A DNA stretch of 64,000 nt from an uncultured Pelagibacteraceae bacterium. Lineage in GTDB: Bacteria; Pseudomonadota; Alphaproteobacteria; Pelagibacterales; Pelagibacteraceae. The position numbers were made by a program, and so were the translations under genes. The stretch lies in assembly GCA_902590115.1 (NCBI GenBank), contig CACIVM010000001.1, positions 95,495 to 159,494 on the forward strand, written 5' to 3'. Of the stretch, positions 8,289 to 17,343 are shown in pieces (within the stretch, counting starts at the first letter, position 1; every line of letters begins with the position of its first letter). Under the pieces are notes generated by a model. It saw nothing but the letters and a program-made list of their open reading frames with translations, was not told where the DNA came from and did no database searches.

Positions 8289-9395
8289 ATGATTAATGTT
8301 AAGGACTTGCTTACAATTTTAAAGAAAAATAATATTAATTTCTTTACTGGTGTTCCTGATAGCGTTCTCTCTCAATTATCTGCCCATTTAGATAATAACA
8401 AATCAATTGAAAATATAATTACTGGAAATGAGGGAAGCGCAGTTGCATTAGCTGTTGGTCATTTTCTTGCAAAAAAAAAAATTCCATGTGTATACATGCA
8501 GAATTCCGGGCTAGGAAATGCGATAAATCCTTTAGCTTCTATCACTCATCCAAAAGTTTACTCGATACCACTTTTGCTTATAATTGGATGGAGAGGTTCC
8601 CCATTCAGGGCTAAAGATGAACCTCAACACGAAATTAAAGGAAAAATCACAAAAGATTTATTAAAACTTTTAAATATTAAGTCATGCGTACTTAGAAATT
8701 TAAACGATTTGAAGAAATTGCAAAAACTAATTAAGTATTCAGAAGCAAATAACAGACCAGTTTGTTGTCTAATTGAGAGAAAAACACTATTACCCATCAA
8801 CAAGACTAAAAATAAAGATCTAAATCTTAAGGGAATACAAAGATCTTACGCTATTGAAACTCTGTTAAATTTGGTAAATAGTAGAACAAGAATAATTTCC
8901 ACAACAGGTTATACATCGAGAGAGTTAAATCAAATAAGAATAAAAAAAAAATTTTCTAAATCAAGAGATTTTTACATGGTTGGCGGTATGGGCCATGCCT
9001 CACTCGTGGCTCTTGGTTATGCAAAAAAAAAAAATAATCAAACTATCTGTCTTGATGGAGATGGATCTTTATTCATGCACCTTGGGGCACTCCAAACTAT
9101 TGGAAACATAGGATCTAAAAATTTCAAACATATTTTATTTAACAATGGTATCCATGAATCTGTTGGCGGCCAAAAAATAAAATCTGATAAAATAAATTTT
9201 AAATCGATGTGTTTAGCATTAGGTTATAAAAATTATTTCTACTGTGACTCTAAAAATTCACTTAAATACACATTGAGAAAATTTATATTGTCAAGTGGTC
9301 CAAGTTTCTTGAATATAAAAATCAAGCGCGGTTATATTAAAAATCTTTCAAGACCCAATAATTTTCAAAAAATAAAGAAAAATTTTATAAGATGA
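8289..9395 (+). CDS. Thiamine-diphosphate decarboxylase, phosphonopyruvate decarboxylase-like (Ppd/AepY)
   Basis: A 368-residue single-chain ThDP enzyme. Glu48 in GNEGSAVA is the conserved cofactor-activating Glu. The metal/diphosphate motif runs from GDGS (257-260) to NNG (285-287), and the following HESVGGQ is characteristic of phosphonopyruvate decarboxylases. The family makes phosphonoacetaldehyde from phosphonopyruvate; sulfopyruvate decarboxylase is a close relative, usually split into two chains. No PEP mutase, the enzyme that makes phosphonopyruvate, is encoded in the window. The substrate could therefore come from a distant gene, or the enzyme may act on another 3-substituted pyruvate. 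The stop overlaps the kinase start (ATGA). Confidence 0.87.
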   Translation: MINVKDLLTILKKNNINFFTGVPDSVLSQLSAHLDNNKSIENIITGNEGSAVALAVGHFLAKKKIPCVYMQNSGLGNAINPLASITHPKVYSIPLLLIIGWRGSPFRAKDEPQHEIKGKITKDLLKLLNIKSCVLRNLNDLKKLQKLIKYSEANNRPVCCLIERKTLLPINKTKNKDLNLKGIQRSYAIETLLNLVNSRTRIISTTGYTSRELNQIRIKKKFSKSRDFYMVGGMGHASLVALGYAKKKNNQTICLDGDGSLFMHLGALQTIGNIGSKNFKHILFNNGIHESVGGQKIKSDKINFKSMCLALGYKNYFYCDSKNSLKYTLRKFILSSGPSFLNIKIKRGYIKNLSRPNNFQKIKKNFIR

Positions 9396-9919
9396 AAATA
9401 AATAAAAGAAAAGGAATTCTTTTTTGGGTGACTGGCCTATCTGGATCGGGTAAAACTTCTGTAGCCAAAAATATAAAGAAAAAAATTGAAAGAAAATATG
9501 GACCTACAATTGTTGTAAGTGGCGACGATTTAAGAAAAATTTTTAATTTCAAGAGTTATTCCTTAAAAGAAAGAATTTTACTATCAAAAAAATTTAATAA
9601 ATTTTGCAAATATATTACAGATCAAAAAATAAATCTTATTTTCGCAGTTATTGGTATGTTTGACAGAATGCGTTCATGGAATAGAAAAAATATAGAAAAT
9701 TATTTAGAAATTTACATCAAAGCAGATATTAAAAAAATTATCAAATTGAAGAAAAAGAAAATTTATTTAAAAAAGGGGAAAGTAGGACCAATAATGGGCA
9801 TTAATATAAAACCAGAGTTTCCAAAAAACCCTCACATTAAAATTCAAAATAATTTTAATCAATCGATTTCAAAAATTTCAGATAATATTTTTAAGCAAAT
9901 TTTAAAAAAGTTAAATTAA
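9392..9919 (+). CDS. Adenylylsulfate kinase-like P-loop kinase (CysC family)
   Basis: A 175-residue kinase with Walker A GLSGSGKT at 15-22 and the acidic-basic SGDDLRKIF segment (about 48-56) that corresponds to the DGDNxR substrate motif of APS kinases. CysC makes PAPS, the sulfate donor, and the next gene is sulfotransferase-like, so PAPS supply is a natural inference. The DGDN motif is altered and the middle of the protein is divergent, so phosphorylation of another small molecule cannot be excluded. No ATP-sulfurylase gene (cysD/cysN/sat) is present in the window. It is coupled to the decarboxylase gene by a four-base overlap. Confidence 0.75.
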   Translation: MKINKRKGILFWVTGLSGSGKTSVAKNIKKKIERKYGPTIVVSGDDLRKIFNFKSYSLKERILLSKKFNKFCKYITDQKINLIFAVIGMFDRMRSWNRKNIENYLEIYIKADIKKIIKLKKKKIYLKKGKVGPIMGINIKPEFPKNPHIKIQNNFNQSISKISDNIFKQILKKLN

Positions 9920-9920
9920 A

Positions 9921-11006
9921 ATGAAAGTTTTAGTTTTGATTGGAGGCGGTAGATCTGGCATAGATCTTTTTCAAAGTTTATTAGACGGTCATCCTCAGAT
10001 AATGCAGTTTCCACATCATTTTCATTTCAACGAATTTTGGAAAAAGGTAAAGCATTTTAAGGAACCTAGTAAAATTTTGTCAATTTTTATATCAGACAAC
10101 AAAAAATGTTTTGACTCAAGGATAAATAAAGTGGAAAGGCACGATCAGCTTGGAGAAAATAAAAATGAGCATTATTCTGTTGATGAAAATACATTCAAGT
10201 TACATTTTTTAAAAGTATTTAATAGGTTAGAGTTTAATTCTTATAATTTGCTTTACAGTTTACATGCAGCATATTCTTTATCATTACATGAGGATATCAA
10301 TAAAAAAAAATTAATTGTTTTACATCTACACCATATCTCAAAACTTTTTGATTTAGAGAAAATCGATTTTGAAATCTTGTATACGATAAGAGATCCACTT
10401 TCCTCTATTAGTTCTTTCATTAATCATTGGGGTAGTTTTGAAGGTGGGAAAAATCTGGTTCCATATTCATATTTCTTTTATATCAACCGAACATTTAATG
10501 GATTAAAGTCTTGTTTAAATTCAAAATTTAAAACACATGTAATTAAATTTGAGGATTTACATCAAAGAAATGAGGCTGTCATGAGAAGTTTTTGTAAAGA
10601 GTTTGATCTCAAATTTTTCCCCTTGTTAACAAAATCAACATTTATGGGATTAAAATGGTGGGGCGATATATATAGCAAAAAATTTTTAAATGGAATTAAT
10701 AAAAATTATAAAAGTAATTATGATCCCGAAATATTTCATGAAAGGGATATAGCTTTGATAGAGTTTTATTTAAGAGATTTTATCAATCATTATAGATATC
10801 CTGTAAGAGCCACACAAAAAAATTCCATAATAAACAAATTTCTACTTTTAAAGTCTGAACTATTAGTTCTTAAAAGCCTTATCAAAAACTCTCTTATCAA
10901 ACATATATTTTATTATTTCATTTATCTAATTAAGAGAATGATAATTTTAAATAAGAATAATTTTAAAAATTTAAAACTTCCTAATAATCTTGGTAAAGAT
11001 ACATAA
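9921..11006 (+). CDS. Sulfotransferase-family protein
   Basis: A 361-residue protein. GGGRSG (8-13) followed by DLFQSLLDGHPQI is the 5'-phosphosulfate-binding loop typical of PAPS-dependent sulfotransferases. A 3'-phosphate-binding element is visible at IRDPLSSISSF (about 155-165). It probably transfers sulfate to a glycan or lipid at the inner membrane or in the cytoplasm. Directly downstream of an APS-kinase homologue, it may form a donor-transferase pair. The C-terminal 60 residues are hydrophobic and basic and could associate with the membrane. Its stop shares one base with the next start. Confidence 0.78.
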   Translation: MKVLVLIGGGRSGIDLFQSLLDGHPQIMQFPHHFHFNEFWKKVKHFKEPSKILSIFISDNKKCFDSRINKVERHDQLGENKNEHYSVDENTFKLHFLKVFNRLEFNSYNLLYSLHAAYSLSLHEDINKKKLIVLHLHHISKLFDLEKIDFEILYTIRDPLSSISSFINHWGSFEGGKNLVPYSYFFYINRTFNGLKSCLNSKFKTHVIKFEDLHQRNEAVMRSFCKEFDLKFFPLLTKSTFMGLKWWGDIYSKKFLNGINKNYKSNYDPEIFHERDIALIEFYLRDFINHYRYPVRATQKNSIINKFLLLKSELLVLKSLIKNSLIKHIFYYFIYLIKRMIILNKNNFKNLKLPNNLGKDT

Positions 11007-12004
11007 TGAAAAAAATTTTAGTCATAGGGGGCATGGGGTATATCGGGACTGTTTTTATCAAAAATATGCTTAAAAGGAACTATATGATAACATGCATAGA
11101 TAATTTTATTTACAATCAATTAATACAAAAAAATTTATTCTCTGATATTAAAAATTTTAAATTTATAGAAAAAGATTTTAGAAATTTTGATTTTGAAGTT
11201 AGTTATTTAAATAAATTTGATAACATAGTTATTTTTGGTGGACTTGTCGGTGATCCAATCACAAAAAAGTATAATGATCTCTCAGTCTCAATAAATGATA
11301 TTGGATTAAAAAAAGTGATAGATGCTTTTGATAACTCCTTAGTAAAAAAAATCGTATTTATATCAACTTGTTCTAATTATGGTTTAGTAGAAAATGGTAG
11401 ACTAGCGGATGAGAAATGCAAATTAAATCCATTATCTCAATATGCAAAATCAAAAGTCGAATTAGAAAATTACATTCTTTCAAAAAAAGGAAAGGTAAAT
11501 TACGAAGCTATCATTTTAAGATTTGCGACAGCTTTTGGTTTGTCTCCAAGAATGAGATTCGATCTAACAATTAACGAATTTGTAAGAGAAATTTTCATAA
11601 ATAAAAAATTAGTTGTTTACGATGAAAATACCTGGCGACCTTATTGCCATGTTGTCGATTTCACAAATTTGATTGAAAAGGTAATAAATTATAAAAAAGA
11701 CGATATTAATTTTGAAATTTTTAATGCAGGGTCAGAAAAAAATAACGCTACCAAGTTTCAATTAACCAATAAATTAAAAATGTATTTTCCAAATGCAAAA
11801 TTTATATTTAAATCGCAAGGTTCTGATCTCAGAGATTACAGAGTAAACTTCACTAAAGTTAAAAAATTTTTTGATTTCAATCCTCAAATAAGTATTGATG
11901 ATGGTATAAAAGAAATTTTAAAAGAATTAAAAGAAGGAAAATACAAGGATTTAAACTATTACTCTGATAAACTAGGAAATTACTCGATAGATGAAAAAAT
12001 TTAA
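11006..12004 (+). CDS. NAD-dependent epimerase/dehydratase (extended SDR)
   Basis: A 332-residue extended short-chain dehydrogenase. The Rossmann motif GGMGYIG is at 8-14, the catalytic Ser region STCSNYG at 120-126, and Tyr146-x3-Lys150 in YAKSK. It acts on nucleotide-activated sugars (epimerisation, dehydration or reduction at C4). It does not show the sequence style of PseB or LegB 4,6-dehydratases, so it does not obviously fill that gap in the nonulosonate pathway. It overlaps both neighbours (1 and 14 bases) and precedes the acyltransferase gene. Confidence 0.85.
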   Translation: MKKILVIGGMGYIGTVFIKNMLKRNYMITCIDNFIYNQLIQKNLFSDIKNFKFIEKDFRNFDFEVSYLNKFDNIVIFGGLVGDPITKKYNDLSVSINDIGLKKVIDAFDNSLVKKIVFISTCSNYGLVENGRLADEKCKLNPLSQYAKSKVELENYILSKKGKVNYEAIILRFATAFGLSPRMRFDLTINEFVREIFINKKLVVYDENTWRPYCHVVDFTNLIEKVINYKKDDINFEIFNAGSEKNNATKFQLTNKLKMYFPNAKFIFKSQGSDLRDYRVNFTKVKKFFDFNPQISIDDGIKEILKELKEGKYKDLNYYSDKLGNYSIDEKI

Positions 12005-12572
12005 AAAATTATTCATATTTGGTGGAGGAGGTCATGCCAAGTCGTGTATAGATGTAATTCTATCTGACAAAAGTTTCAAAATTAAAGGTATTATTGATAA
12101 CAAACTTAAAAAAAGAATACTAGATTTCCCAGTCTTTACAGATGATTTTTTTAAAAAAAAAGTCAATAAAAATAATGCTTTCGGTTTAATTGGTGTTGGT
12201 CAAATTAAAACAAATCTTATAAGAAAAAAATTATTCTCAGAATTAAAAAAGATGAAGATAAAACCCGCAACAATTATTTCTAAAAATTCTGTTATTTCAA
12301 AAAGTGCTAAAATTGGCAGTGGAACAATTATAATGCATAAAGCAATTATTAATTTTGATGCAAAAATTGGAGACAATTGCATTATAAACACAGGAGCAAT
12401 CATTGAACATGATGTTACCATTGAGGATAATTGTCATGTATCAACCGGGGTGATTATTAATGGAGGCGTTAAAATAGGGGCGGGCTCATTTATAGGTTCT
12501 GGCACAACTATTAGAGAAAATAAATCTATAAAAAAAAATTCAATTATCCCTATGGGAAGTATTATTAAATAA
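11991..12572 (+). CDS. PglD/NeuD-family sugar acyltransferase
   Basis: A 193-residue protein with an N-terminal small Rossmann-like lobe (GGGGHA at 11-16, typical of NeuD/PglD) and a C-terminal left-handed beta-helix of hexapeptide repeats (about 88-185). The family transfers acetyl from acetyl-CoA to an amino sugar, as in UDP-4-amino sugar N-acetylation for bacillosamine/legionaminate, or to sialic acid hydroxyls. Just upstream of a NeuC/LegG-like epimerase, it may be the LegH/PglD N-acetyltransferase step. A role as a nonulosonate O-acetyltransferase is the main alternative. Confidence 0.83.
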   Translation: MKKFKKLFIFGGGGHAKSCIDVILSDKSFKIKGIIDNKLKKRILDFPVFTDDFFKKKVNKNNAFGLIGVGQIKTNLIRKKLFSELKKMKIKPATIISKNSVISKSAKIGSGTIIMHKAIINFDAKIGDNCIINTGAIIEHDVTIEDNCHVSTGVIINGGVKIGAGSFIGSGTTIRENKSIKKNSIIPMGSIIK

Positions 12573-12585
12573 CTTTAATTGTAAA

Positions 12586-13710
12586 ATGATACCAAAAAAA
12601 ATTATATATTTAACTACAAGTAGATCAGATTATGATTTGATTAAGCCATTGATCATCCAAAACAAAAGAACTAATAAAATTTTGTTAATAACTGGATCTC
12701 ATCTAGAAAAAAAATTTGGCAATACAATAAGTCAAATCAAACAAGATAAATTAAATGTTAACAAAATTATTAAAATAGACATTCAAACGAAAAATAGGCA
12801 ATACATGATAAACAATAGCATTGCTATTGGACTAAACAAATTTTCAAAGTCTCTAATAAAAGAAAAACCCGATTTAGTTATTATATTGGGAGATAGGTTT
12901 GAAGCACTCTCGTTTGCAATAGCTTGCTATACTCTAAAATATCCAATTGCCCATTTACATGGAGGAGAAATCACTAAAGGTTCGTTGGATAATGGTTTTA
13001 GAAATTCTATAACAAAAATGTCAAGGTTACACTTTGTTTCAAATTTTAAACATAAAATTAGACTAATAAATATGGGTGAGAAAAAACAAGATATTTATGA
13101 TTTTGGATCCTTAGGAGTAGAAAATGCATTAAAAATTAAATTAAAAAACAAATCAGAAATACAAAAAAAACTAAAATTTACAATGATGAAAAATAATTTA
13201 CTGGTATGTTTTCATCCCAATACAACATTTAGAGATAAAAAAAAAATTAAAAAGGAGTTTTCAGATCTTATTTCAGCATTAAGAAAATTTAAGGAAATAT
13301 ATTATATTTTTACTTCTCCTAATAATGACCCTGGCGGTCTAGAGATAATGCACGAAATAAAAAAATTCGTAAAAAAAAATAAAAATGCCATTTATTTTCC
13401 TAACCTTGGACAAAAATATTTTTTTTCAATATTAAAACAATCTGATGGTATGATTGGTAATTCATCAAGTGGAATAATTGAGTGTCCAGCTTATAAAAAA
13501 GGAAGTATAAATATAGGTGATAGACAATTAGGAAGACTGAAATCTTCAAGTGTAATTAATAGTAATTCAGATACAAGAAGTATAATTACAGCAATAAAAA
13601 AACTATATAGTAAAAAATTTCAGAGTTCTCTTAAAAAAACTAAAAACATATATCAAAAAAAAAATACTTGTTTCAAAATAAACAATATAATTTTAAATTA
13701 TTTAAAATAA
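12586..13710 (+). CDS. Hydrolysing UDP-N-acetyl sugar 2-epimerase (NeuC/LegG)
   Basis: A 374-residue GT-B-fold epimerase. TTSRSDYDLIKPL near the N-terminus is characteristic of NeuC/LegG rather than WecB. LGDRFEA and LHGGEITKGS (about 101-130) are the conserved catalytic segments, and a GNSSSGIIE motif binds the UDP phosphates. It removes UDP and inverts C2 to give the free manno sugar used by a nonulosonate synthase: ManNAc for NeuC, or its 2,4-diacetamido-6-deoxy analogue for LegG. The neighbouring PtmE-like and LegC-like genes favour LegG. The only synthase in the window is PseI-type, leaving the pairing unresolved. Confidence 0.87.
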   Translation: MIPKKIIYLTTSRSDYDLIKPLIIQNKRTNKILLITGSHLEKKFGNTISQIKQDKLNVNKIIKIDIQTKNRQYMINNSIAIGLNKFSKSLIKEKPDLVIILGDRFEALSFAIACYTLKYPIAHLHGGEITKGSLDNGFRNSITKMSRLHFVSNFKHKIRLINMGEKKQDIYDFGSLGVENALKIKLKNKSEIQKKLKFTMMKNNLLVCFHPNTTFRDKKKIKKEFSDLISALRKFKEIYYIFTSPNNDPGGLEIMHEIKKFVKKNKNAIYFPNLGQKYFFSILKQSDGMIGNSSSGIIECPAYKKGSINIGDRQLGRLKSSSVINSNSDTRSIITAIKKLYSKKFQSSLKKTKNIYQKKNTCFKINNIILNYLK

Positions 13711-13711
13711 T

Positions 13712-14761
13712 ATGAAAAAAAATCAAAAATATTTAAATTGGAAAAAAACCTTTATTTCAAAAAATGCATCAATTGAAAAAGTTATTAAAAATCTAAACGA
13801 GACAGCTCTGCAAATAGCTTTAGTAGTTAATAAAAGAAAATTAATAGGAACAATTACTGATGGGGATATTAGAAGAGGCCTAATTAAAGGACTTAATAAA
13901 TCTGATAAAATTTCATCAATAATTAATAAAAGGCCGATCACATCTATTATACAGAATTCAACAAAATTTGATTATAATTTGATGAAAAAACATAAGATAA
14001 ACTCTCTACCTAAAATAGACAAAAAAGGAAATGTAGTAGGGCTTCTAACGTCTTTAATGAATCCTAAAAATAAATTCATTGAAAATAAATTAATTTTCAT
14101 GGTTGGTGGAAAAGGCAAAAGATTAATGCCACTAACAAAAACTATTCCCAAACCTATGATAAAAATTAAAGGTAAACCAATTTTGGAAATATTAATTGAA
14201 AAAGCCCGAGATGAAGGATTTACCAACATACAATTAATGGCAGGATACTTGGGAAAAAAAATAAAAAAATATTTTAATAATGGTAAAGATTTTGGTGTTA
14301 ATATTGATTATTACTTTGAAAAAAAACCTTTAGGAACTGCAGGAAGTCTATCTTTTTTAAAAACACAATCTAAAATACCTGTAATAGTAGCCAACGGAGA
14401 TTTAATTACACAAGTTAAATATAGCGATATATTAAATTATCATATTAAACAAAAAAATGACGCCACTATTGTTGTCAAAAAACATGAAATTATGAATCCC
14501 TACGGAGTTGTAAAAATATTAAGAAACAAAGTTGTAGACTTAACAGAAAAACCCTCATCATCATCATACGTAAGTGCTGGAATATACGTTTTTAATCCAG
14601 TATTATTTAAAAATATTAAAAGAAATAAGTATCTTGATATGACGACTTTACTAAATTTATTAATCGAAAAACGGTTAAGAATCAACGCTTATCCACTTCA
14701 TGAGAACTGGATAGATATAGGTTTACATTCACATTTAAAAATTGCTAAAAGAAAACAATGA
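13712..14761 (+). CDS. CBS-domain nucleotidyltransferase, PtmE-like
   Basis: A 349-residue two-part protein. Residues 1-115 are a CBS pair (TDGDIRRGL at 50-57 is a clear CBS motif). Residues 127-349 are a sugar-phosphate nucleotidyltransferase with GGKGKRLMPLTKTIPKPM starting at 132. Campylobacter PtmE has this layout and makes GDP-GlcNAc-type precursors for CMP-legionaminate, so the gene fits the legionaminate-like set around it. The CBS pair probably senses an adenosine nucleotide or metabolite. The stop overlaps the next start as ATGA. Nucleotide specificity cannot be read from the sequence. Confidence 0.82.
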   Translation: MKKNQKYLNWKKTFISKNASIEKVIKNLNETALQIALVVNKRKLIGTITDGDIRRGLIKGLNKSDKISSIINKRPITSIIQNSTKFDYNLMKKHKINSLPKIDKKGNVVGLLTSLMNPKNKFIENKLIFMVGGKGKRLMPLTKTIPKPMIKIKGKPILEILIEKARDEGFTNIQLMAGYLGKKIKKYFNNGKDFGVNIDYYFEKKPLGTAGSLSFLKTQSKIPVIVANGDLITQVKYSDILNYHIKQKNDATIVVKKHEIMNPYGVVKILRNKVVDLTEKPSSSSYVSAGIYVFNPVLFKNIKRNKYLDMTTLLNLLIEKRLRINAYPLHENWIDIGLHSHLKIAKRKQ

Positions 14762-15501
14762 AATTTTATAAAGAAAATCAATTAGACGAGTATAACTCAA
14801 AGGGTTGGGTAAAAATAGAAAACTTGATCAGCGAAACTGAGGTAAAATTTATAAAAAAAGAGATTAAATCTTTTTTTAAAAATAAAGCAAAAGGTTACAA
14901 AGGCAGAAACATAAATTTTGCCGACAATAGTAAAGATATCAATAAAATAAACTCCTTCCACAGACTATCTGACATAAAATGGATAAAAAAACTTAGTAAG
15001 AAAAATAAATTTAAAAAAACAGCAGATTTTTTTCTAAATACAAAAAGTAAATTTATTCAAAGTGAATTATTTGCTAAGCCAGCGAAAGTTGGCTTGCCTT
15101 CACCAGTTCATCAAGATAATTTTTATTGGTGTTTAAAAGATAATAAAGCTTTAACCATCTGGATAGCATTAGATAAAGTAAATTCTTTAAACGGAGGAAT
15201 TTGCTATTACGAAAAATCTCACAAAAAGGGATTAATGAAACATACACCTTCATTTGCTAAAGGAAGTTCTCAAACAATTCAAAATAAAGATCTTTTAAGA
15301 AGATTTAAAAAAATTGTCCCAAAATTGAAACCTGGTGATGCTTTAGTTCACCATTGTTTGATTGCTCATGGAAGTAAAAAAAATTTGTCAACAAAAAGCA
15401 GAGAGGGTATTACCTTTCAATATAAATCTAATAACTCGAAGACAGATTTTACTAGACAAAAAAAATATTTAAGAGATCTTCATTCTCAAATTAAAAAATA
15501 G
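14758..15501 (+). CDS. Phytanoyl-CoA dioxygenase-like (PhyH) oxygenase
   Basis: A 247-residue Fe(II)/2-oxoglutarate oxygenase. His118-x-Asp120 in PVHQDNFYW and distal His204 in CLIAHGSKKN form the metal triad, and Arg215 (TKSRE) is the likely 2-oxoglutarate anchor. It is the second oxygenase of this superfamily in the cluster, and of a different subfamily from the TauD-like protein at 6728-7543. PhyH-type enzymes in surface-glycan clusters probably hydroxylate sugar or nonulosonate side chains; the substrate here is unknown. It is coupled to the upstream nucleotidyltransferase by a four-base overlap and lies six bases before the aminotransferase. Confidence 0.82.
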   Translation: MKFYKENQLDEYNSKGWVKIENLISETEVKFIKKEIKSFFKNKAKGYKGRNINFADNSKDINKINSFHRLSDIKWIKKLSKKNKFKKTADFFLNTKSKFIQSELFAKPAKVGLPSPVHQDNFYWCLKDNKALTIWIALDKVNSLNGGICYYEKSHKKGLMKHTPSFAKGSSQTIQNKDLLRRFKKIVPKLKPGDALVHHCLIAHGSKKNLSTKSREGITFQYKSNNSKTDFTRQKKYLRDLHSQIKK

Positions 15502-15506
15502 CAGAA

Positions 15507-16640
15507 ATGCCTGGTTTTGAAGCAATAGACTCAAGAGAGAAAAAAGCATTGAATAACCTTTTTAGAGAGGGCGGAACTTTGATGGCCCACGGATTTCAAA
15601 AATTAAGAAAAAAATATCATGTAAGAGAGTTTGAAAGTGCCTGCGAAAAATATTTTGGTGTTAAAAAAGCTTTAGCTGTTACATCTGGAACGGCAGGAAT
15701 AAAAATAGCATTGAGAGCTTTAAACATAAAACGTGGAGATGAAGTAATAACGCAATCTTTCAACTTTATTGCGACTATAGAGGCTATATTAGACATAGGA
15801 GCAAAACCTATAATTGTTAATGTTAATGAAACACTTAACATGAGTCCAGATGAATTATCAAAAAAAATAACAAAAAAAACTAAAGCTGTAATACCTGTGC
15901 ATATGCTTGGAGTGTCTGCTGAAATGGATCAAATAATCAGAATTTGTAAAAAAAAAAAAGTACCAGTAATTGAAGATAATTGTGAGGCTATCGGAGGAAA
16001 ATATAATAATAAATTTTTAGGTGCTGTTGGTGACGTAGGAATTTTTAGTTTTGATCATGGTAAAATTATTACTACAGGTGAAGGTGGTATGCTTTTAACT
16101 AATAATAAGTCTATCGATAAGATATCTAGAGAATATCACGATCATGGGCATGAAAACAATTCAAAATATAATAGAGGAAATGATACTAAAAAAATCTACG
16201 GCTTTAATTATAGGATGACTGAAATGCAAGGCGCAATTGGAAAAGTCCAACTATCTAAGCTGAAATGGATAATTAGGCAGAATAGAGTAAGATTTAAAAT
16301 TTTATCGGATAAACTAAATAAAAAATATAATCTTAGAAAAATACCAAAAAAATCAATTCCTAACTTTGATACTTTTATTTTATTCGAAAAGAACTTCAAA
16401 ATAAGAAGAAAAATAATTAACGTTTTAAAAAAAAATAGTTTAGGAACAAAAAACTTACCAGATGCTATCAAATGGCATTGCTCATATTATTGGTCACATG
16501 CTATCAGTAAGCAGGAGGTCAGAAATAGTTTAAAAACCAAAAAAATACTAAAATCAGCTATAGCAGTACCAATTTTAATTAAGAAGAGAGCGAGCTTATA
16601 CAGCAAAATCGCTAAAGAAATTTTTAATATCAAATCTTAA
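15507..16640 (+). CDS. DegT/DnrJ/EryC1 sugar aminotransferase
   Basis: A 377-residue fold-type I PLP enzyme that transaminates keto-sugars attached to nucleotides. TSGTAGIKIALRAL (59-72) binds the cofactor phosphate, EDNCEAIGG (156-164) is the PLP-ring segment, and Lys186 in SFDHGKIITTGEGG is the Schiff-base lysine. It lies between the PhyH-like gene and the CMP-sugar synthetase. It differs from the LegC-like aminotransferase at 29342-30508 in both ends and active-site flanks, so the two probably act on different sugars. Confidence 0.86.
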   Translation: MPGFEAIDSREKKALNNLFREGGTLMAHGFQKLRKKYHVREFESACEKYFGVKKALAVTSGTAGIKIALRALNIKRGDEVITQSFNFIATIEAILDIGAKPIIVNVNETLNMSPDELSKKITKKTKAVIPVHMLGVSAEMDQIIRICKKKKVPVIEDNCEAIGGKYNNKFLGAVGDVGIFSFDHGKIITTGEGGMLLTNNKSIDKISREYHDHGHENNSKYNRGNDTKKIYGFNYRMTEMQGAIGKVQLSKLKWIIRQNRVRFKILSDKLNKKYNLRKIPKKSIPNFDTFILFEKNFKIRRKIINVLKKNSLGTKNLPDAIKWHCSYYWSHAISKQEVRNSLKTKKILKSAIAVPILIKKRASLYSKIAKEIFNIKS

Positions 16641-16641
16641 A

Positions 16642-17343
16642 ATGAAAATACTGGGACTTATACCAGCTAGAAAAGGTTCTAAAGGCCTTAAAAATAAAAA
16701 TTTTACTAAATTTTTTCGAAAACCACTGATTCACTTTACGCTTAAAACTGCGTATGGACTAAATAAAGTGTTATATCCCTTTATCTCATCAGACTCACCA
16801 AAGATTTTGAGATATTCCAAAAAACTTAGTATTGATGGTTACTTAAGACCAAAAAAATATGCTGGAGATAAAAGCAAAATCATTGATGTAATTTTTCACG
16901 CTTTGAATTGGTTGAAAAAAAATAAAAATCAATCTTTTGATGCAGTTGCATTATTACAGCCCACATCTCCTAACAGAAAAAGTCAAGAAATTAAGAGATG
17001 CATTGGTTTATTTAAAAAGAAAAGATTAAATTCAATTTTTATATGCTCAAAAATGTATCAGCATCCTTATGAGTGTCTATCAATTAATAAAAAAGGGAAA
17101 TGGAATTTTTTAAATAAAATAGTTAATAAAAAACTTCTAAGGAGACAGGAATATGAGGGATCTTACTTTTATATAGATGGAAGTTTCTACATTGCAAAAG
17201 TTAATTTTTTAAAAAAATATAAAACTTTCCTTGTTAAAGACAAAAGTCACCCATTCATATCCTCAATACCATTAAATGTAGATATCAATGATAAATTTGA
17301 TTTAAAACTTGCTAAATTATTAAATTTACAAAATGAAAAATAA
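16642..17343 (+). CDS. CMP-nonulosonate cytidylyltransferase (NeuA/LegF/PseF-like)
   Basis: A 233-residue NTP transferase with the CMP-sugar synthetase signature IPARKGSKGLKNKN (6-19) and LLQPTSPNRKSQEI (about 103-116). It activates a nonulosonic acid with CTP before transfer to the glycan. The family includes NeuA, LegF and PseF; sequence alone does not decide the substrate. It is probably the activation step for the product of the PseI-type synthase or of a legionaminate synthase outside the window. The end overlaps the following gene by 11 bases. Confidence 0.86.
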   Translation: MKILGLIPARKGSKGLKNKNFTKFFRKPLIHFTLKTAYGLNKVLYPFISSDSPKILRYSKKLSIDGYLRPKKYAGDKSKIIDVIFHALNWLKKNKNQSFDAVALLQPTSPNRKSQEIKRCIGLFKKKRLNSIFICSKMYQHPYECLSINKKGKWNFLNKIVNKKLLRRQEYEGSYFYIDGSFYIAKVNFLKKYKTFLVKDKSHPFISSIPLNVDINDKFDLKLAKLLNLQNEK

